The notes: generated by a model not told the origin, from the sequence alone. DNA of 64,000 nucleotides from Heyndrickxia shackletonii (GCF_001420715.1 NZ_LJJC01000004.1:2310648-2374647); one strand, 5' to 3'; shown: positions 10,699 to 20,257, counted from the first letter of the stretch. Translations and numbers: made by a program.

Positions 10699-11994
10699 TT
10701 ACGATACGGATGAAGCTGATTTTCTTTTCTTTTGCCAACGCAAGTATTGCTCTGAAATGATGGCAATAATGGTTCCTAACACTAATCCGTTATTGACTAA
10801 GGATCCGATGAATGCAGGAAGTTTCACGGTTGCTTCCGCAGGCAAAAACATCGTTCCAACCCCTACCATTAAAGCGATTCCGGCAGTTGTATAAGTAATT
10901 TGTCGATCTGTAACTTTTTCAATTTCCGATAGTGCAAGCCCAATCATCTTCGTGAAAATGACAAAGGTTACCGCATAGCCCACAGGTGCAGGAAGTGCTG
11001 ACATAATATTCATAAGCGGTGGAAGCAAGGAAATAACGGTTACTAAAACGCCGCCAATAATAAATGGTTTTATGGACTTAATACCAGTTTGAGATACAAA
11101 TCCTGCTGAACCGGAAATTGGCACGGAGCCAATTGCAGAAAAAACCCCGCCAAGTATTTGGTTGATTCCGGAAATGAAGCCAGACTTTTTAAAGCTAACT
11201 GGTTTGGTTTTAGATCCTTTTAAAACCTCTTCCATCACTCGAATCGAAGCAATCATATTAGTCGTTAGTAATATCGTTATGAAAAAGGAAGTGGTTAATA
11301 CACCTGCATCAAAGGTTGGCTTTCCAAAATGAAAAAGTTTTGGAAAGGCGATTATCGCGTGGCTGCTTGGAACCTTTGGTGCTAGTCCAAAAAGGATAAA
11401 AAGCATCCATCCTATCAATAATCCGAAAATAATGGAAAATTGCCGTACCCATTGTATTTTCATTTGACCAAGGTAAAAAGTAACAAGAATAATGACGATA
11501 CATAACACAGCTACTTTAGGTTGTATATGGGCTTGTTCCTCCGATAATCCAAGCATTCCTTTTATAAAGGAACCGCTTAACTGCAGGATCAGCAAAAAGA
11601 GATAAATAAACGTTACAGTTGGAGTAAAAAGCCTTGCTAACTTCTCAATTAACCCGAAGGCAGAAAGAAGAAAGAAAACGATACCGCTAAAAATCATGCC
11701 TCCGCTAAGTGCATTCAACGCTTCAATGCTAGTGGAATAAATGGTCCCGACAAAGCCGGCATAAATGGCAAATACGCTCCACCATAAGCCTGCAGGTCCT
11801 TCTGAAACTGGTAGGCGATGACCGATAAATCCTTGTAATAGTCCAGCAATTCCTAATACGAAAATCGTTCTTTGTACAAATGCTGATGTTTCAATCGGAT
11901 TTAAGTGAAATAGATCAGCTATAGCGATTGGTGCTGCGATAGCACCGGCAATCATAAAAGCCATCCATTGGATGGCTGACAAAAATGTTTTCAT
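10699..11994 (-). CDS. Nucleobase (purine/pyrimidine) permease, NCS2 family
   Basis: 431 residues with about 12-13 hydrophobic segments, a polytopic inner-membrane protein. Family features include the repeated GGV/GG stretches, the central amphipathic segment IASIRVMEEVLKGSK (usual place of the conserved substrate-binding glutamate), and the motif GSVPISGSAGFVSQTGIKS. Together these suggest a proton symporter for uracil, xanthine or a related base. It is not part of the B. subtilis yne block, so it is probably an insertion between yneT and plsY. Only about 35 bases separate it from the upstream GH18 gene, leaving no room for a purine riboswitch; substrate is not predictable. Confidence 0.8.
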   Translation of the reverse strand: MKTFLSAIQWMAFMIAGAIAAPIAIADLFHLNPIETSAFVQRTIFVLGIAGLLQGFIGHRLPVSEGPAGLWWSVFAIYAGFVGTIYSTSIEALNALSGGMIFSGIVFFLLSAFGLIEKLARLFTPTVTFIYLFLLILQLSGSFIKGMLGLSEEQAHIQPKVAVLCIVIILVTFYLGQMKIQWVRQFSIIFGLLIGWMLFILFGLAPKVPSSHAIIAFPKLFHFGKPTFDAGVLTTSFFITILLTTNMIASIRVMEEVLKGSKTKPVSFKKSGFISGINQILGGVFSAIGSVPISGSAGFVSQTGIKSIKPFIIGGVLVTVISLLPPLMNIMSALPAPVGYAVTFVIFTKMIGLALSEIEKVTDRQITYTTAGIALMVGVGTMFLPAEATVKLPAFIGSLVNNGLVLGTIIAIISEQYLRWQKKRKSASSVS

Positions 11995-12029
11995 TCTTTA
12001 AAACCCCTAACTTCATAAAGTACGTAATA

Positions 12030-13748
12030 TTAATTTTGATTGTAGGCAGAAAGGGTAGATTGCAGTGACATAAAGGCATGTTCGTTACCAAATGCCCGCG
12101 CCCAAGAAGCGATGCCTGCTAATTGGTTATGACCTGCAATATCTGCTCTCTTAGCCAAAGAATACTCATCCTCAATCCACATTTTATATGTGATATTGGT
12201 TTTGGAATCTAAATACTGAACATAATGCTGTCCGCTTTCGGAATCCATTTGTACTTTTACTTTGTGCTTCTTTATCCATTCATTTGCTTGGTTCATGGTT
12301 AATGCACGGGAAGATGTATTTTTTTTGCCATCTTTCCATTCCTCTTTCCATAACCTTGAATAAAAAGGCACACCTAAGATGATTTTATCATTTGGAACTA
12401 ATTTTAATATCGGCTTAAGTCCACTTTCTACCCATGGCAAGCTTGCAACACTTCCCGCTACCGGTGAATTTGCCCAATGTTCATCATATGCCATTATGAT
12501 AAGGTAATCAACAATTTTTCCTAGTTTTTCCCGCTCGTAAAATTCAGACCAATTTCCTTTTGCAATAAAGGTAATGTCCATCGAAACATATTTATGATTG
12601 GCATGGAGCAAAGCCGTTATTTCACGTACAAATTGTGTGACTAGTGGTCCATCTTCTGGGCGGACATTTTCGATATCAATATTTATTCCGTCTAAATGCT
12701 CTTTATTTGCAATTTTTACTATCGATTGAATGATTTTTTGTCTTTTCTCAAATGTGCTAAAAGCAGCTTTTGTTAAATCAGGATTAGATGAATTAGAAAA
12801 TAGTGCCCAAACTTGTATATGATGCTGTTTTGCCCATTTAATATATTTCGATGATAATAGGTTTGAAATATCCCCGTTTTCATTCTTTAATCGAAACCAT
12901 GTCGGTGAGACTACATTGACTCCAGCCATGATTGGCAGCTGGGATGGATTTGGTGTTTTGGTGTAAACGGCTTCCCAAGACATTTGGATTGGCTTTGAGA
13001 TAGCTGGAAGGTTAATAACTTCTTTAGGAAAAGGGATTTGCACATGTTTAGCATTTTCCTTTTTGACATAAGCCTTCTGAATATACCCCCCAAACCCATC
13101 AAGAGTTCTAACAAAATAGTATTCTTTATATTCCCGTTCAATGTGAACAGTTTCTCCCCTATTAACCTCAGTAACGTACGGGGATTGCAAGTTCTGGCGC
13201 ATTCGAAGACGTAAGAAAGCTTTCCGAACATTCTTTGATACTATTTTTCCGTTATCGTATTGTTCACCATCCAAATGGATCCAAATGACTCCCGTATGCT
13301 TCGTGATCTCGTATTGTATTGGGTACAGTGATTGCAGTGTTTCAAGCGATATATATGTATGATTCGATACGTTCTTCATTATAGGGAATTTTGTTTGTTT
13401 CGGCTTTCCATTCACATACAAGACCTTTTGATTATATGGAATTTGAATCACACTTAATTTGGTTGTGATGATAAGGGAATGACTTTCTTCATAAATACTA
13501 TCATCTATTTGATTTTTTACTGTATTAAGTGGGATATAAAGTTCATTTTCACTGCGGATTGCATTACCGTGTATTGCCCCTTTAATCAATATCGGATATT
13601 CTCCTGATAAATAGTTTCCTTTTTTCGTAGATGCAAAGGGGTAATATATATATAATAGAGTTCCCGTTATGATGAATAAAAGCAAAATAATAGTCAAAGG
13701 CCATTTTGTTTTTCTTTTGGGTCTAGATCTTAAAGGTATCGTTTCCAT
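12030..13748 (-). CDS. Membrane-anchored glycoside hydrolase family 18 protein with SH3-like domain
   Basis: 572 residues. An AGGAGG site six bases before the second of two adjacent ATGs favours the start at 13748 over 13769. A basic N-terminus (RSRPKRKTKW) and one hydrophobic helix predict a type II membrane protein. Residues about 50-160 resemble the copper-amine-oxidase N-terminal-like domain common in Bacillus exported proteins. An SH3-type segment (GETVHIEREYKEYYFV, then GFGGYI) follows. The rest is a GH18 barrel with LDGINIDIEN, containing the D-x-x-D-x-D-x-E motif with the acid near residue 360. It likely acts on cell-wall or cortex sugars; substrate is inferred. Confidence 0.82.
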   Translation of the reverse strand: METIPLRSRPKRKTKWPLTIILLLFIITGTLLYIYYPFASTKKGNYLSGEYPILIKGAIHGNAIRSENELYIPLNTVKNQIDDSIYEESHSLIITTKLSVIQIPYNQKVLYVNGKPKQTKFPIMKNVSNHTYISLETLQSLYPIQYEITKHTGVIWIHLDGEQYDNGKIVSKNVRKAFLRLRMRQNLQSPYVTEVNRGETVHIEREYKEYYFVRTLDGFGGYIQKAYVKKENAKHVQIPFPKEVINLPAISKPIQMSWEAVYTKTPNPSQLPIMAGVNVVSPTWFRLKNENGDISNLLSSKYIKWAKQHHIQVWALFSNSSNPDLTKAAFSTFEKRQKIIQSIVKIANKEHLDGINIDIENVRPEDGPLVTQFVREITALLHANHKYVSMDITFIAKGNWSEFYEREKLGKIVDYLIIMAYDEHWANSPVAGSVASLPWVESGLKPILKLVPNDKIILGVPFYSRLWKEEWKDGKKNTSSRALTMNQANEWIKKHKVKVQMDSESGQHYVQYLDSKTNITYKMWIEDEYSLAKRADIAGHNQLAGIASWARAFGNEHAFMSLQSTLSAYNQN

Positions 13749-14061
13749 CATTATCCTCCTAAATGCCATAATCTAATCGTACAGGAGGAAAAAGTCCGTG
13801 AAAAGAGTAAAAATATGACTTTTTTAAAACAAATGTGAAAACATCTCGGTCATCTCCTAGATGATAGTTGATGGTGCTAGAAATAAACATTTTTTTAAGT
13901 GTATCCATAGGATTAAATTTTTTATTTATGCCCTAAACGATTAAAAAATCTTTTTTCTTTCACATTCTTTACATGATACAATAATAAAGCAATAATAAAT
14001 TTGAATAGATAAAAGAATTCCAAACGATTTCTTTTGAACTAGCATTAAAGGAGCTATGTGA

Positions 14062-14661
14062 ATGATTTATGCACTCATACTAATTCTTGCCTACCTACTA
14101 GGTTCAATTCCTTCAGGATTAATTGTAGGAAAACTTTTTTACGGAATAGATATTCGTGAACATGGGAGCGGGAATCTTGGAGCAACCAATACTTTCCGGA
14201 CGTTAGGTAAAAAGGCGGGTATTGCTGTTACTGTTGCAGATATTCTAAAAGGTACATTAGCTACCTGCCTTCCTCTTATTTTTGGAGTATCAGCAGGTTT
14301 TCACCCATTATTAGTCGGATTGGTTGCAGTGATTGGACATATCTTTCCAATCTTTGCAGGCTTTAGAGGTGGAAAAGCGGTGGCTACATCAGGCGGTGTT
14401 ATCTTGGCTTACAGTCCTCTATTATTTTTATTAATTGTAATTGTTTTTCTCGTTAGCTTAAAAATAAGCAAATATGTATCGCTGTCCTCGATTATTTGTG
14501 GAGTATTTGCGATCATTTACGCTTTTATCGATATGTTGATTCGTCATGATTGGCCGTTCTTTGTTGTCATTTTTGCAATCGCATTTTTTGTCATCTATCG
14601 ACATCGGGCGAACATCAAACGAATTAGAGAAAAAACAGAGCCAAAAGTAAAATGGATATAA
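14062..14661 (+). CDS. plsY: Acyl-phosphate:glycerol-3-phosphate acyltransferase
   Basis: 199 residues, five to six membrane helices. PlsY transfers the acyl chain from acyl-phosphate to position 1 of glycerol-3-phosphate, the first step of phospholipid synthesis in Gram-positive bacteria. The three PlsY loops are clear: [31 protein letters not shown] (glycerol-3-phosphate and acyl-phosphate binding) and [22 protein letters not shown] precedes the ATG. It is the yneS equivalent of B. subtilis, here transcribed away from parE. Essential in relatives. Confidence 0.96.
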   Translation: MIYALILILAYLLGSIPSGLIVGKLFYGIDIREHGSGNLGATNTFRTLGKKAGIAVTVADILKGTLATCLPLIFGVSAGFHPLLVGLVAVIGHIFPIFAGFRGGKAVATSGGVILAYSPLLFLLIVIVFLVSLKISKYVSLSSIICGVFAIIYAFIDMLIRHDWPFFVVIFAIAFFVIYRHRANIKRIREKTEPKVKWI

Positions 14662-14677
14662 ATGGTCATAAGTAGAG

Positions 14678-14712
14678 AAGCGTCCTAATATAGATGATTA
14701 GGACGCTTTTTT
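14678..14712 (+). terminator. Terminator of plsY
   Basis: A stem of about 12 bp, AAGCGTCCTAAT/ATTAGGACGCTT, with a short loop is followed by TTTTTTA. Confidence 0.9.
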
Positions 14713-14772
14713 ATTTAAAGGAGGAAAGTATAAAATTTTTCAACATCTAAATAATTTAACAAGTTAAATTTT

Positions 14773-14924
14773 GTCTAGCGTAAGCAGATATCGACTAGTG
14801 GATTTCTTGTCTCCTCCCTACGATAAGTCAACATCAGCTTGTGAACTACCTCACTGTGTTTCCTTTATCTCGAGGTGAGCGACTACGAAATCCGTACGCT
14901 AGTGCTGCGGGCTTGCGCTTTTCT
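14773..14924. repeat. Dispersed intergenic repeat, copy A
   Basis: About 150 bases bounded by gtctagcg on the left and gcttgcgcttttct on the right. It contains AGTCAACATCAGCTTGTG, nearly identical to copy D, and GACTACGAAATCCGTACG, related to copies B and D. It is unusually G/C-rich compared with the flanks and has no reading frame. It fills the gap between plsY and the capA-like gene. Confidence 0.65.
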
Positions 14925-15027
14925 GTAATCTTTTAAACTTTCTACAAATTTCGCATAAAACCTCCACTAATATACATTGGTATAGTAAGATAGCAGTATA
15001 GATATAAAAGTAAAGGCTGGTTATGGG

Positions 15028-16176
15028 ATGAGGGGAAAACATAAGGTTGCAGGTATATTATTGCTATGTTTGCTTGTTGCTATAGGGGTATTATTCTTTA
15101 TACAATTCGATAATTGGAAACAAGCAGTGTCTAAAAAAACATTTACAGTCGCAACAAACACGACAAGAACATTAAGTGTAAAAACAAAGGAGTTCCATTC
15201 AAGTGCTGTAATTGGTGGAATTGGGGATGTACTTATTCATGACTGGGTGTATGAAGATGCAAAAACCAAGTACGGGTATGATTTTAAACCGATTTTTCAA
15301 AATGTTAAAGCTATAATGAAAAAACCTGATTTATTGATTGCCAATCAAGAATCGACCCCAGGCGGAGCGCAATTAGGTGTTTCCAGCTATCCGTGCTTTA
15401 ACAGCCCGTATGAAATTGTGGATGCTATTATGGATGCTGGTGTTGATTTTGTTACAACCGCAAATAATCATGTTCTCGATAAGGGCGAGAAAGGATTGTT
15501 AAGTGCCCTTACCTACTATGATAAAGTACATTTGCCGCATGTTGGGACGTTTAAAAGCAAAGAGGATCAAGAAACGCTAAGAATTGAAAATGTTAATGGC
15601 ATTAAAATTGCCATTCTCTCTTATACCTACGGAACGAATGGAATTCCAATACCAGAGGGTAAAGATTATCTGGTTAATATGATAGATAAAGATAAGATTT
15701 TGGCTGAGCTAAAAAGAGCACGTGCACAAGCAGATGTTGTTGTTTTAGGTATGCATTGGGGGATTGAATATCAACGCCAACCTAATGAAGAACAACAGCA
15801 ACTAGCAAAGCTTTTTACAGATGGCGGTGCAGATATCATTCTTGGCAGTCATCCTCATGTCTTGCAGCCAATCCAAAAGTTTCATACAAAGGATGGACGT
15901 GATGCGATTGTTATATACTCGCTCGGGAACTTTATTTCTGGACAAATGTGGGATTACAAAGATATCGGCGGTATGTTTGAAGTGAAGGTTACAAAAGATG
16001 TAACCACCAATGGAAACAACATTAAATTAGAGGATATGCAATTCTACCCTACGTTTGTGTATAATCATAAATTTAAAAATTACCAATTGTATCCATTGCA
16101 AGAAGCCTATGCCAAAGGGATGGCAGATCACTCCTATAAAGAGATAATGGAGCACATGATGGGCGGTATTAAATAA
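15028..16176 (+). CDS. CapA-family protein (poly-gamma-glutamate synthesis type)
   Basis: 382 residues. A short basic N-terminus followed by a hydrophobic segment (VAGILLLCLLVAIGVLFFI) suggests a membrane-anchored extracytoplasmic protein. The CapA calcineurin-like core is visible: GGIGDVLIHDWVY, ANQESTPGG, TTANNHVLDKGEKG, LGMHWGIEY and LGSHPHVLQP, with the metal-binding Asp, Asn and His residues in the expected order. In capsule operons CapA (PgsA) helps make or export poly-gamma-glutamate. No capB or capC lies nearby, so this stand-alone paralogue may have another cell-surface role. The ribosome site is weak. Confidence 0.82.
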   Translation: MRGKHKVAGILLLCLLVAIGVLFFIQFDNWKQAVSKKTFTVATNTTRTLSVKTKEFHSSAVIGGIGDVLIHDWVYEDAKTKYGYDFKPIFQNVKAIMKKPDLLIANQESTPGGAQLGVSSYPCFNSPYEIVDAIMDAGVDFVTTANNHVLDKGEKGLLSALTYYDKVHLPHVGTFKSKEDQETLRIENVNGIKIAILSYTYGTNGIPIPEGKDYLVNMIDKDKILAELKRARAQADVVVLGMHWGIEYQRQPNEEQQQLAKLFTDGGADIILGSHPHVLQPIQKFHTKDGRDAIVIYSLGNFISGQMWDYKDIGGMFEVKVTKDVTTNGNNIKLEDMQFYPTFVYNHKFKNYQLYPLQEAYAKGMADHSYKEIMEHMMGGIK

Positions 16177-16182
16177 TGTAGA

Positions 16183-16230
16183 AAAAGAGCTTATTATTCT
16201 AGGTGAGAAAACTATAGAATAAGCTCTTTT
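16183..16230. terminator. Bidirectional terminator after the capA-like gene
   Basis: An inverted repeat AAAGAGCTTAT...ATAAGCTCTTTT spans the gap between the capA-like gene and the convergent FAD dehydrogenase relic, with A and T tracts outside. Confidence 0.75.
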
Positions 16231-16294
16231 CTTTATTTAGAAATAGGAAAATATTTATCTATAATATAAATTATTTATCATGTATAGTTTGTTT

Positions 16295-17950
16295 CTATTT
16301 TAATTCTGCTGCAATAGCTCGGCCAGCAACCCTTCCGCTAAAGAGGCATCCTCCTAAAAATGTACCTTCTAAAGCACGATAACCATGTACGCCTCCTCCT
16401 CCGAATCCCGACACCTCTCCTGCGGCATAAAGACCGGGAACTGGATTACCCAACGAATCAAGAACTTTTGCTGATAAATCGGTTTGCAGTCCTCCCAATG
16501 TCTTTCGACTAATAATATTCAGTTTAACTGCTATAAGAGGTCCGTTTTTAGGATCCAGTATTTTGTGTGGTTTGGCCACACGAATTAATTTATCCCCAAG
16601 ATATTTGCGTGCACCACGAATAGCCGTTATTTGCAGGTCCTTTGTAAAAGGGTTCTCGATTTCGCGATCGCGTGCTTGAATTTGCTTTTCAATTTCCTTT
16701 AATTGAAGAAGCTTTTTATCTGTCAGGTTGTTCATTCCCTCTACAAGATCAGCTAATGTATTTGCAATAACAAAATCTTCCCCTTTATCCATAAAAGCTT
16801 GGACAGGTGCAGAAGCGCCAGGTAATGCTCTTTCTAATACCTGTTTAATACTTTTCCCTGTTAAATCTGGATTTTGCTAGGAACCTGATAAGGCAAATTC
16901 CCGTTCAATAATTTTTTGTGTCAGGATAAACCATGAATAGCTATATCCGGTTTTTTGAATAGCTTCCAATGTTCCAAGAGTATCGAAACCAGGAAAATTA
17001 GGAGCGGGAAATCTCCTTCCCTTTGCGTCTAACCAAATGGAAGATGGGCCGGGAAGAATACGGATCCCATGAAGATTCCAAACAGGATTCCAATTTTTTA
17101 TTCCTTCCGTATAGTGCCACATCCGATCTCGATTTACGATACGTCCTCCAGCATCTTCTGTTATCGCAAGCATTCTTCCATCGACATGCGCAGGCACACC
17201 AGAAAGCATTTGCCTCGGTGGTGTTCCAAGTCGACTTGGCCAATTTTTCCGGATTAAATCATGATTTGCACCTATTCCACCACTTGTCACCGCAACAATG
17301 GTTGCTTTAAATTCAAATTCCCCTATTATTTCACGAGAACTTGCTTCTCCGCGAGATACAGTGCTTGGTTCTAAAATAGACCCACTTACCCCTTCTACAG
17401 CACCATTTCTTGTTAATAGACGGTCTACACGATGTCTGGACCGATATTCAATCAATCCATTTTTTATATGTTCTCTCAGCTTTCGTTCAAAAGGCGCTAC
17501 GATGCCAGGGCCAGTTCCCCATACGATATGGAATCTTGGTACGGAATTTCCGTGTCCATCAGCAAGATAGCCACCTCGTTCTGCCCATCCGACAACAGGG
17601 AAAAATCTTACTCCCATATTATGAAGCCACTCACGCTTCTCACCAGCAGCAAACTCAACATACGCCCTCGCCCATTTTTTTCCCCAAATATCTTCATCTT
17701 CTTCTCTGTCAAACCCTGCTGTTCCAAGCCAGTCCTGCCAAGCCAATTCTGTCGAATCCTTAATACCCATCCTTCGTTGTTCAGGGGAGTTTACTAAAAA
17801 TAAACCGCCAAACGACCACCATGCCTGTCCGCCTAGTGAGCTTTCGGGCTCCTGATCAAGAAGGAGGACCTTTATTCCGGAATCGGCAATTTCCGTTGCA
17901 GTAACTAAACCTGCTAAACCAGCCCCAACAACAATAACGTCGTAGTCCAC
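16295..17950 (-). pseudogene. FAD-binding dehydrogenase (fumarate reductase/succinate dehydrogenase flavoprotein type) with in-frame amber stop
   Basis: The N-terminal frame (to 16877) and C-terminal frame (16295-16792) are in the same reading frame, separated by one TAG at 16877-16879 and an open stretch of 28 codons. Restored, the protein is about 550 residues, the usual length of the family. The dinucleotide-binding motif VIVVGAGLAGLVTATE opens it, GGQAWWSFGG follows, and the C-terminal fragment keeps the flavin-contacting GLYAAGEVSGFGGGGVHGYRALEG. A GTG at 17950, six bases after GGGGG, is the likelier start than the ATG at 17956. Context around the stop (SGS-stop-QNPDLTGKS) suggests a single GAG or CAG to TAG change. 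Substrate of the intact family is not certain. Sequencing error is possible. Confidence 0.8.
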
Positions 17951-18195
17951 AAGCATCCCCCATTGCTTTATAAAGTATTTACAGTAGTTTTTACATTAAG
18001 TATATATATGCTTGCATTCAAACTCAATGTATTAAGAACATTTAGAAGTATTTAAATAGTTCCTCAAAGTCTAATTGTTTTCTTCATCGATGCTTCTTTG
18101 ATAAAATAAGGAAAGTTCAATATTATTTGATGAAAATAGTCTGTGTGTGCTGGAAGTATACTAAATATGCTTGTTTTCTTTAGGAGGTTTGGAAT

Positions 18196-18489
18196 ATGCA
18201 AATTTTTGTTTCCGATGATGCGGTAAAGTGGTTTCAAGATGAAATGGATATAGAAGCAGGAGATTCCATTCGTTTCTTTGTTAAATATGGAGGTTCTACC
18301 GCTGTGCAAGAAGGTTTTTCACTCGGTTTAATGAAAGAGGAAGCGGAAGATCCTGTCGTTACTACAACAAAAAACGGTATATTATTTTTTATTGAGGAAA
18401 GAGATGTATGGTATTTTGATGGTCATGATTTACATGTTGGATATAATTCTGGACTAGACGAACCAGTATTCGAGTATAAAAAAGGGTAA
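18196..18489 (+). CDS. yneR: HesB/IscA-like protein YneR
   Basis: 97 residues, matching B. subtilis YneR in size and start (MQIFVSDDAVKWFQDEM). The fold is the HesB/IscA type, with IRFFVKYGGSTAVQEGFSLGL in the position of the iron-sulfur scaffold core. There are no cysteines in the whole protein, so it cannot carry a cluster in the way IscA or SufA does, and its function is open. AGGAGG precedes the ATG. Confidence 0.88.
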   Translation: MQIFVSDDAVKWFQDEMDIEAGDSIRFFVKYGGSTAVQEGFSLGLMKEEAEDPVVTTTKNGILFFIEERDVWYFDGHDLHVGYNSGLDEPVFEYKKG

Positions 18490-18490
18490 T

Positions 18491-18528
18491 AAAATTCCTC
18501 CATCCGAAATATTCGGTATGGAGGTTTT
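18491..18528. terminator. Bidirectional terminator between yneR and yneQ
   Basis: AAAATTCCTCCATCCGAA pairs with TTCGGTATGGAGGTTTT around an ATA loop; A/T tails flank both sides between two convergent genes. Confidence 0.85.
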
Positions 18529-18533
18529 GTATT

Positions 18534-18833
18534 TTATAGGTATTTAATATGTTTATTTATTATTCCTTCCGATTCCAAAATTTCTTTTTGCCTTGTTCCA
18601 AGTAAATCGTAGTGGGAATACCCATCTTTACGATGATGGATCCATTCCTTTTTTAACCCGTACTTGGCACCCCATTTCTGAAGCTTATGTAAATCATTGC
18701 ATCCTACCTTGGTTACGGATCTTGCCTCTGGAAAGCGGTCATCTAGCCAATAATGGGTTAAAAAAGCGATTTCTCCGCGATCAATTGATTTTTTCCAGGT
18801 TCTAAGTTCATCTTTAGTTATTCCAAATGCCAC
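18534..18833 (-). CDS. yneQ: Conserved protein YneQ
   Basis: 99 residues from a GTG at 18833, eight bases after AAGGTG. A GTG at 18842 in the same frame lacks spacing, and relatives begin with MAFGI. The conserved stretch AFLTHYWLDDRFP followed by SVTKVGCNDLHKLQKWG and WIHHRKDGYSHYDLLG is typical of YneQ. Function unknown; the invariant histidines, aspartate and cysteine hint at a nuclease-like or metal-binding site, but this is only a guess. It follows yneP by 12 bases and is probably cotranscribed. Confidence 0.85.
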   Translation of the reverse strand: MAFGITKDELRTWKKSIDRGEIAFLTHYWLDDRFPEARSVTKVGCNDLHKLQKWGAKYGLKKEWIHHRKDGYSHYDLLGTRQKEILESEGIINKHIKYL

Positions 18834-18845
18834 TAGATCCACACC

Positions 18846-19268
18846 TTACTCTGTCTTTTTTGCTTTTTCGTATGCTTCATGCCAGTCTGGGAATATTTTT
18901 CTAATAGAAATCGGTCGGAATGATTCTTTTCTCACACAGGCATGTTTCGAGTAGGAGGTAACCGATAGTTCTCCATTTTCTTTATAAATTTCATAGCCAT
19001 ATGTAATACGGATCCCATCATATTCTTCTATCCAGGTTTTGATTGTTGCCATTTCTCCGTATAGGACAGGTTTTTTATAGGAAATTTCGATATCGATTAC
19101 TGGAGAGAGAATGCCCTCCACCTCCATATCAGCGTATTTAAAGCCGAGATCTTCTACCAATTGTGTACGTCCTAATTCCATCCAAACTAAATAATTTGCA
19201 TGATATACAATACCCATTTGATCTGTTTCGGCGTATCTTACTTCAATCTTTTTATCAGATATTAACAT
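18846..19268 (-). CDS. yneP: Acyl-CoA thioesterase, 4-hydroxybenzoyl-CoA thioesterase family
   Basis: 140 residues. The hot-dog thioesterase signature VRYAETDQMGIVYHANYLVWMELGRTQ (around residues 9-35) contains the catalytic aspartate and the Y-H-x-N-Y block of the YbgC/4HBT family. Such enzymes release CoA from short or aromatic acyl-CoA; the true substrate of YneP is unknown. The start is ATG behind AGGTGA. It is cotranscribed with yneQ, in the B. subtilis order. Confidence 0.88.
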   Translation of the reverse strand: MLISDKKIEVRYAETDQMGIVYHANYLVWMELGRTQLVEDLGFKYADMEVEGILSPVIDIEISYKKPVLYGEMATIKTWIEEYDGIRITYGYEIYKENGELSVTSYSKHACVRKESFRPISIRKIFPDWHEAYEKAKKTE

Positions 19269-19440
19269 TTAGTTCACCTCAAGTAAAAATAACTAGTACC
19301 ATCATTGTATCATGCAATTTAAACTTCGAAAAATAAAAGAATTTAACCAAGAACAAATCTTCCAGGCTCTATAGCTAGTCGCGACATTTTTTTGAAAGTT
19401 CTCGACCGGATTTCATTTTATCATTTGATTCCCAATAAAT

Positions 19441-19461
19441 AAGCCGGCATTTAGCCGGCTT
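19441..19461 (-). terminator. Terminator of tlp
   Basis: Perfect 8-bp stem AAGCCGGC/GCCGGCTT with loop ATTTA, 10 bases after the tlp stop; the trailing tract on the minus strand is TTATTTATT. Confidence 0.8.
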
Positions 19462-19471
19462 TGTCAATACA

Positions 19472-19705
19472 TTATTGATTATTGTTTTCTTGAGCATGTG
19501 CTTCGTCTTTAATTTCACTGCGCATCGCATCAATGCTTTCACGGCGGCGTTCATTCTTTGCCTCAATTTGTGCTCGCTGTTCACCGTCAGCAAATTCAGC
19601 GGTTGCTTCTGCTTTTTCCATATTTTCAATAGTGTTTTGCACCATGTCTTGAAGCTTCTCTACGTTATCGCTGCGGTCATCTGGTTTCGGTTTGTTCCAT
19701 GCCAT
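19472..19705 (-). CDS. tlp: Small acid-soluble spore protein Tlp
   Basis: 77 residues from the ATG at 19705 behind AAGGAGG; the frame reaching 19741 is an artefact. [19 protein letters not shown] is the characteristic Tlp beginning, followed by a charged helix rich in Glu, Arg and Gln. In B. subtilis Tlp is made in the forespore under sigma-G with sspN and lies in the spore core. sspN is upstream on the same strand here too, with 95 bases between. Confidence 0.93.
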   Translation of the reverse strand: MAWNKPKPDDRSDNVEKLQDMVQNTIENMEKAEATAEFADGEQRAQIEAKNERRRESIDAMRSEIKDEAHAQENNNQ

Positions 19706-19800
19706 TCGCTTATTCCTCCTTGAAGAAAATAAGTGCACCAATTACTCGGTACATCATTAGTGTAACTAGATATGAAAAAAGAATTGATGGAAATTAGTGT

Positions 19801-19944
19801 TTACTCACCCTTCGTTTGCATTACTTGTGCATGTTCACCAGATTGATCCTGCATCTTCTTTCCCTTGTTGCCTCCTGCGGATCGCTGTTGTGTTCCAATA
19901 TGGTTAGGTACATAATCCTGTGGTTTTCTTTTTGGGTTGCTCAA
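19801..19944 (-). CDS. sspN: Small acid-soluble spore protein N
   Basis: 47 residues, start TTG at 19944 with AGGAGGG seven bases upstream. The sequence [19 protein letters not shown], then [13 protein letters not shown], matches SspN. This is a minor spore-core protein of unknown detailed function, made in the forespore. It heads the sspN-tlp pair. The short length and TTG start make it easy to miss. Confidence 0.9.
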   Translation of the reverse strand: MSNPKRKPQDYVPNHIGTQQRSAGGNKGKKMQDQSGEHAQVMQTKGE

Positions 19945-19999
19945 TGAAAAATTCCCTCCTTTTCTGTTAGTTTTTCCGAAAAGTCAGGGAATATGTGGT

Positions 20000-20134
20000 C
20001 TATTCAGCTTTCTTTATCATTCGTTTCTGTTCTAATTTTTCTTCAATACGATCCATTGCATCCCGATCTTTCAGAAGTTCTTGTTTATTCTCCATTACTA
20101 AATCTATAAACGATTTTTTCATTGATTTTCTCAT
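20000..20134 (-). CDS. FbpB-like small basic protein
   Basis: 44 residues, ATG at 20134 with AAGGAGA upstream, stop TAG at 20000-20002. The sequence starts MRKSMKKSFIDLVMENKQEL and continues LKDRDAMDRIEEKLEQK, strongly resembling FbpB, the Fur-regulated basic protein proposed to act with the small RNA FsrA in iron-sparing. The pattern is a basic N-terminus, S-F-x-D/E-L-V-x-x-N-K-x-E-L-L, then an acidic-basic helix. No convincing Fur box (TGATAATNATTATCA) was found upstream, so iron control is not shown. The gene is absent from this position in B. subtilis. Confidence 0.65.
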   Translation of the reverse strand: MRKSMKKSFIDLVMENKQELLKDRDAMDRIEEKLEQKRMIKKAE

Positions 20135-20234
20135 TTGCAAGTCTCCTTTGGCAATTTTACTTTTTTCTACTTTTTAGTATGGTCAGTTATTTGCATAATT
20201 ATAATATTTTTAGAACATTTTGCCCCTTTAAAAG

Positions 20235-20257
20235 AAAAAACACCTCCTAAAAGGTGT
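20235..20257 (-). terminator. Terminator of yneN
   Basis: On the minus strand AACACCT TTTAGG AGGTGTT forms a stem followed by TTTTCTTTT, starting right at the yneN stop. Confidence 0.85.

Noticed and set aside
16877-16879. Amber codon as a programmed (pyrrolysine-type) readthrough
   Set aside because: Pyrrolysine is not known in Bacillaceae and the stop is at a non-catalytic, variable position; mutation is simpler.
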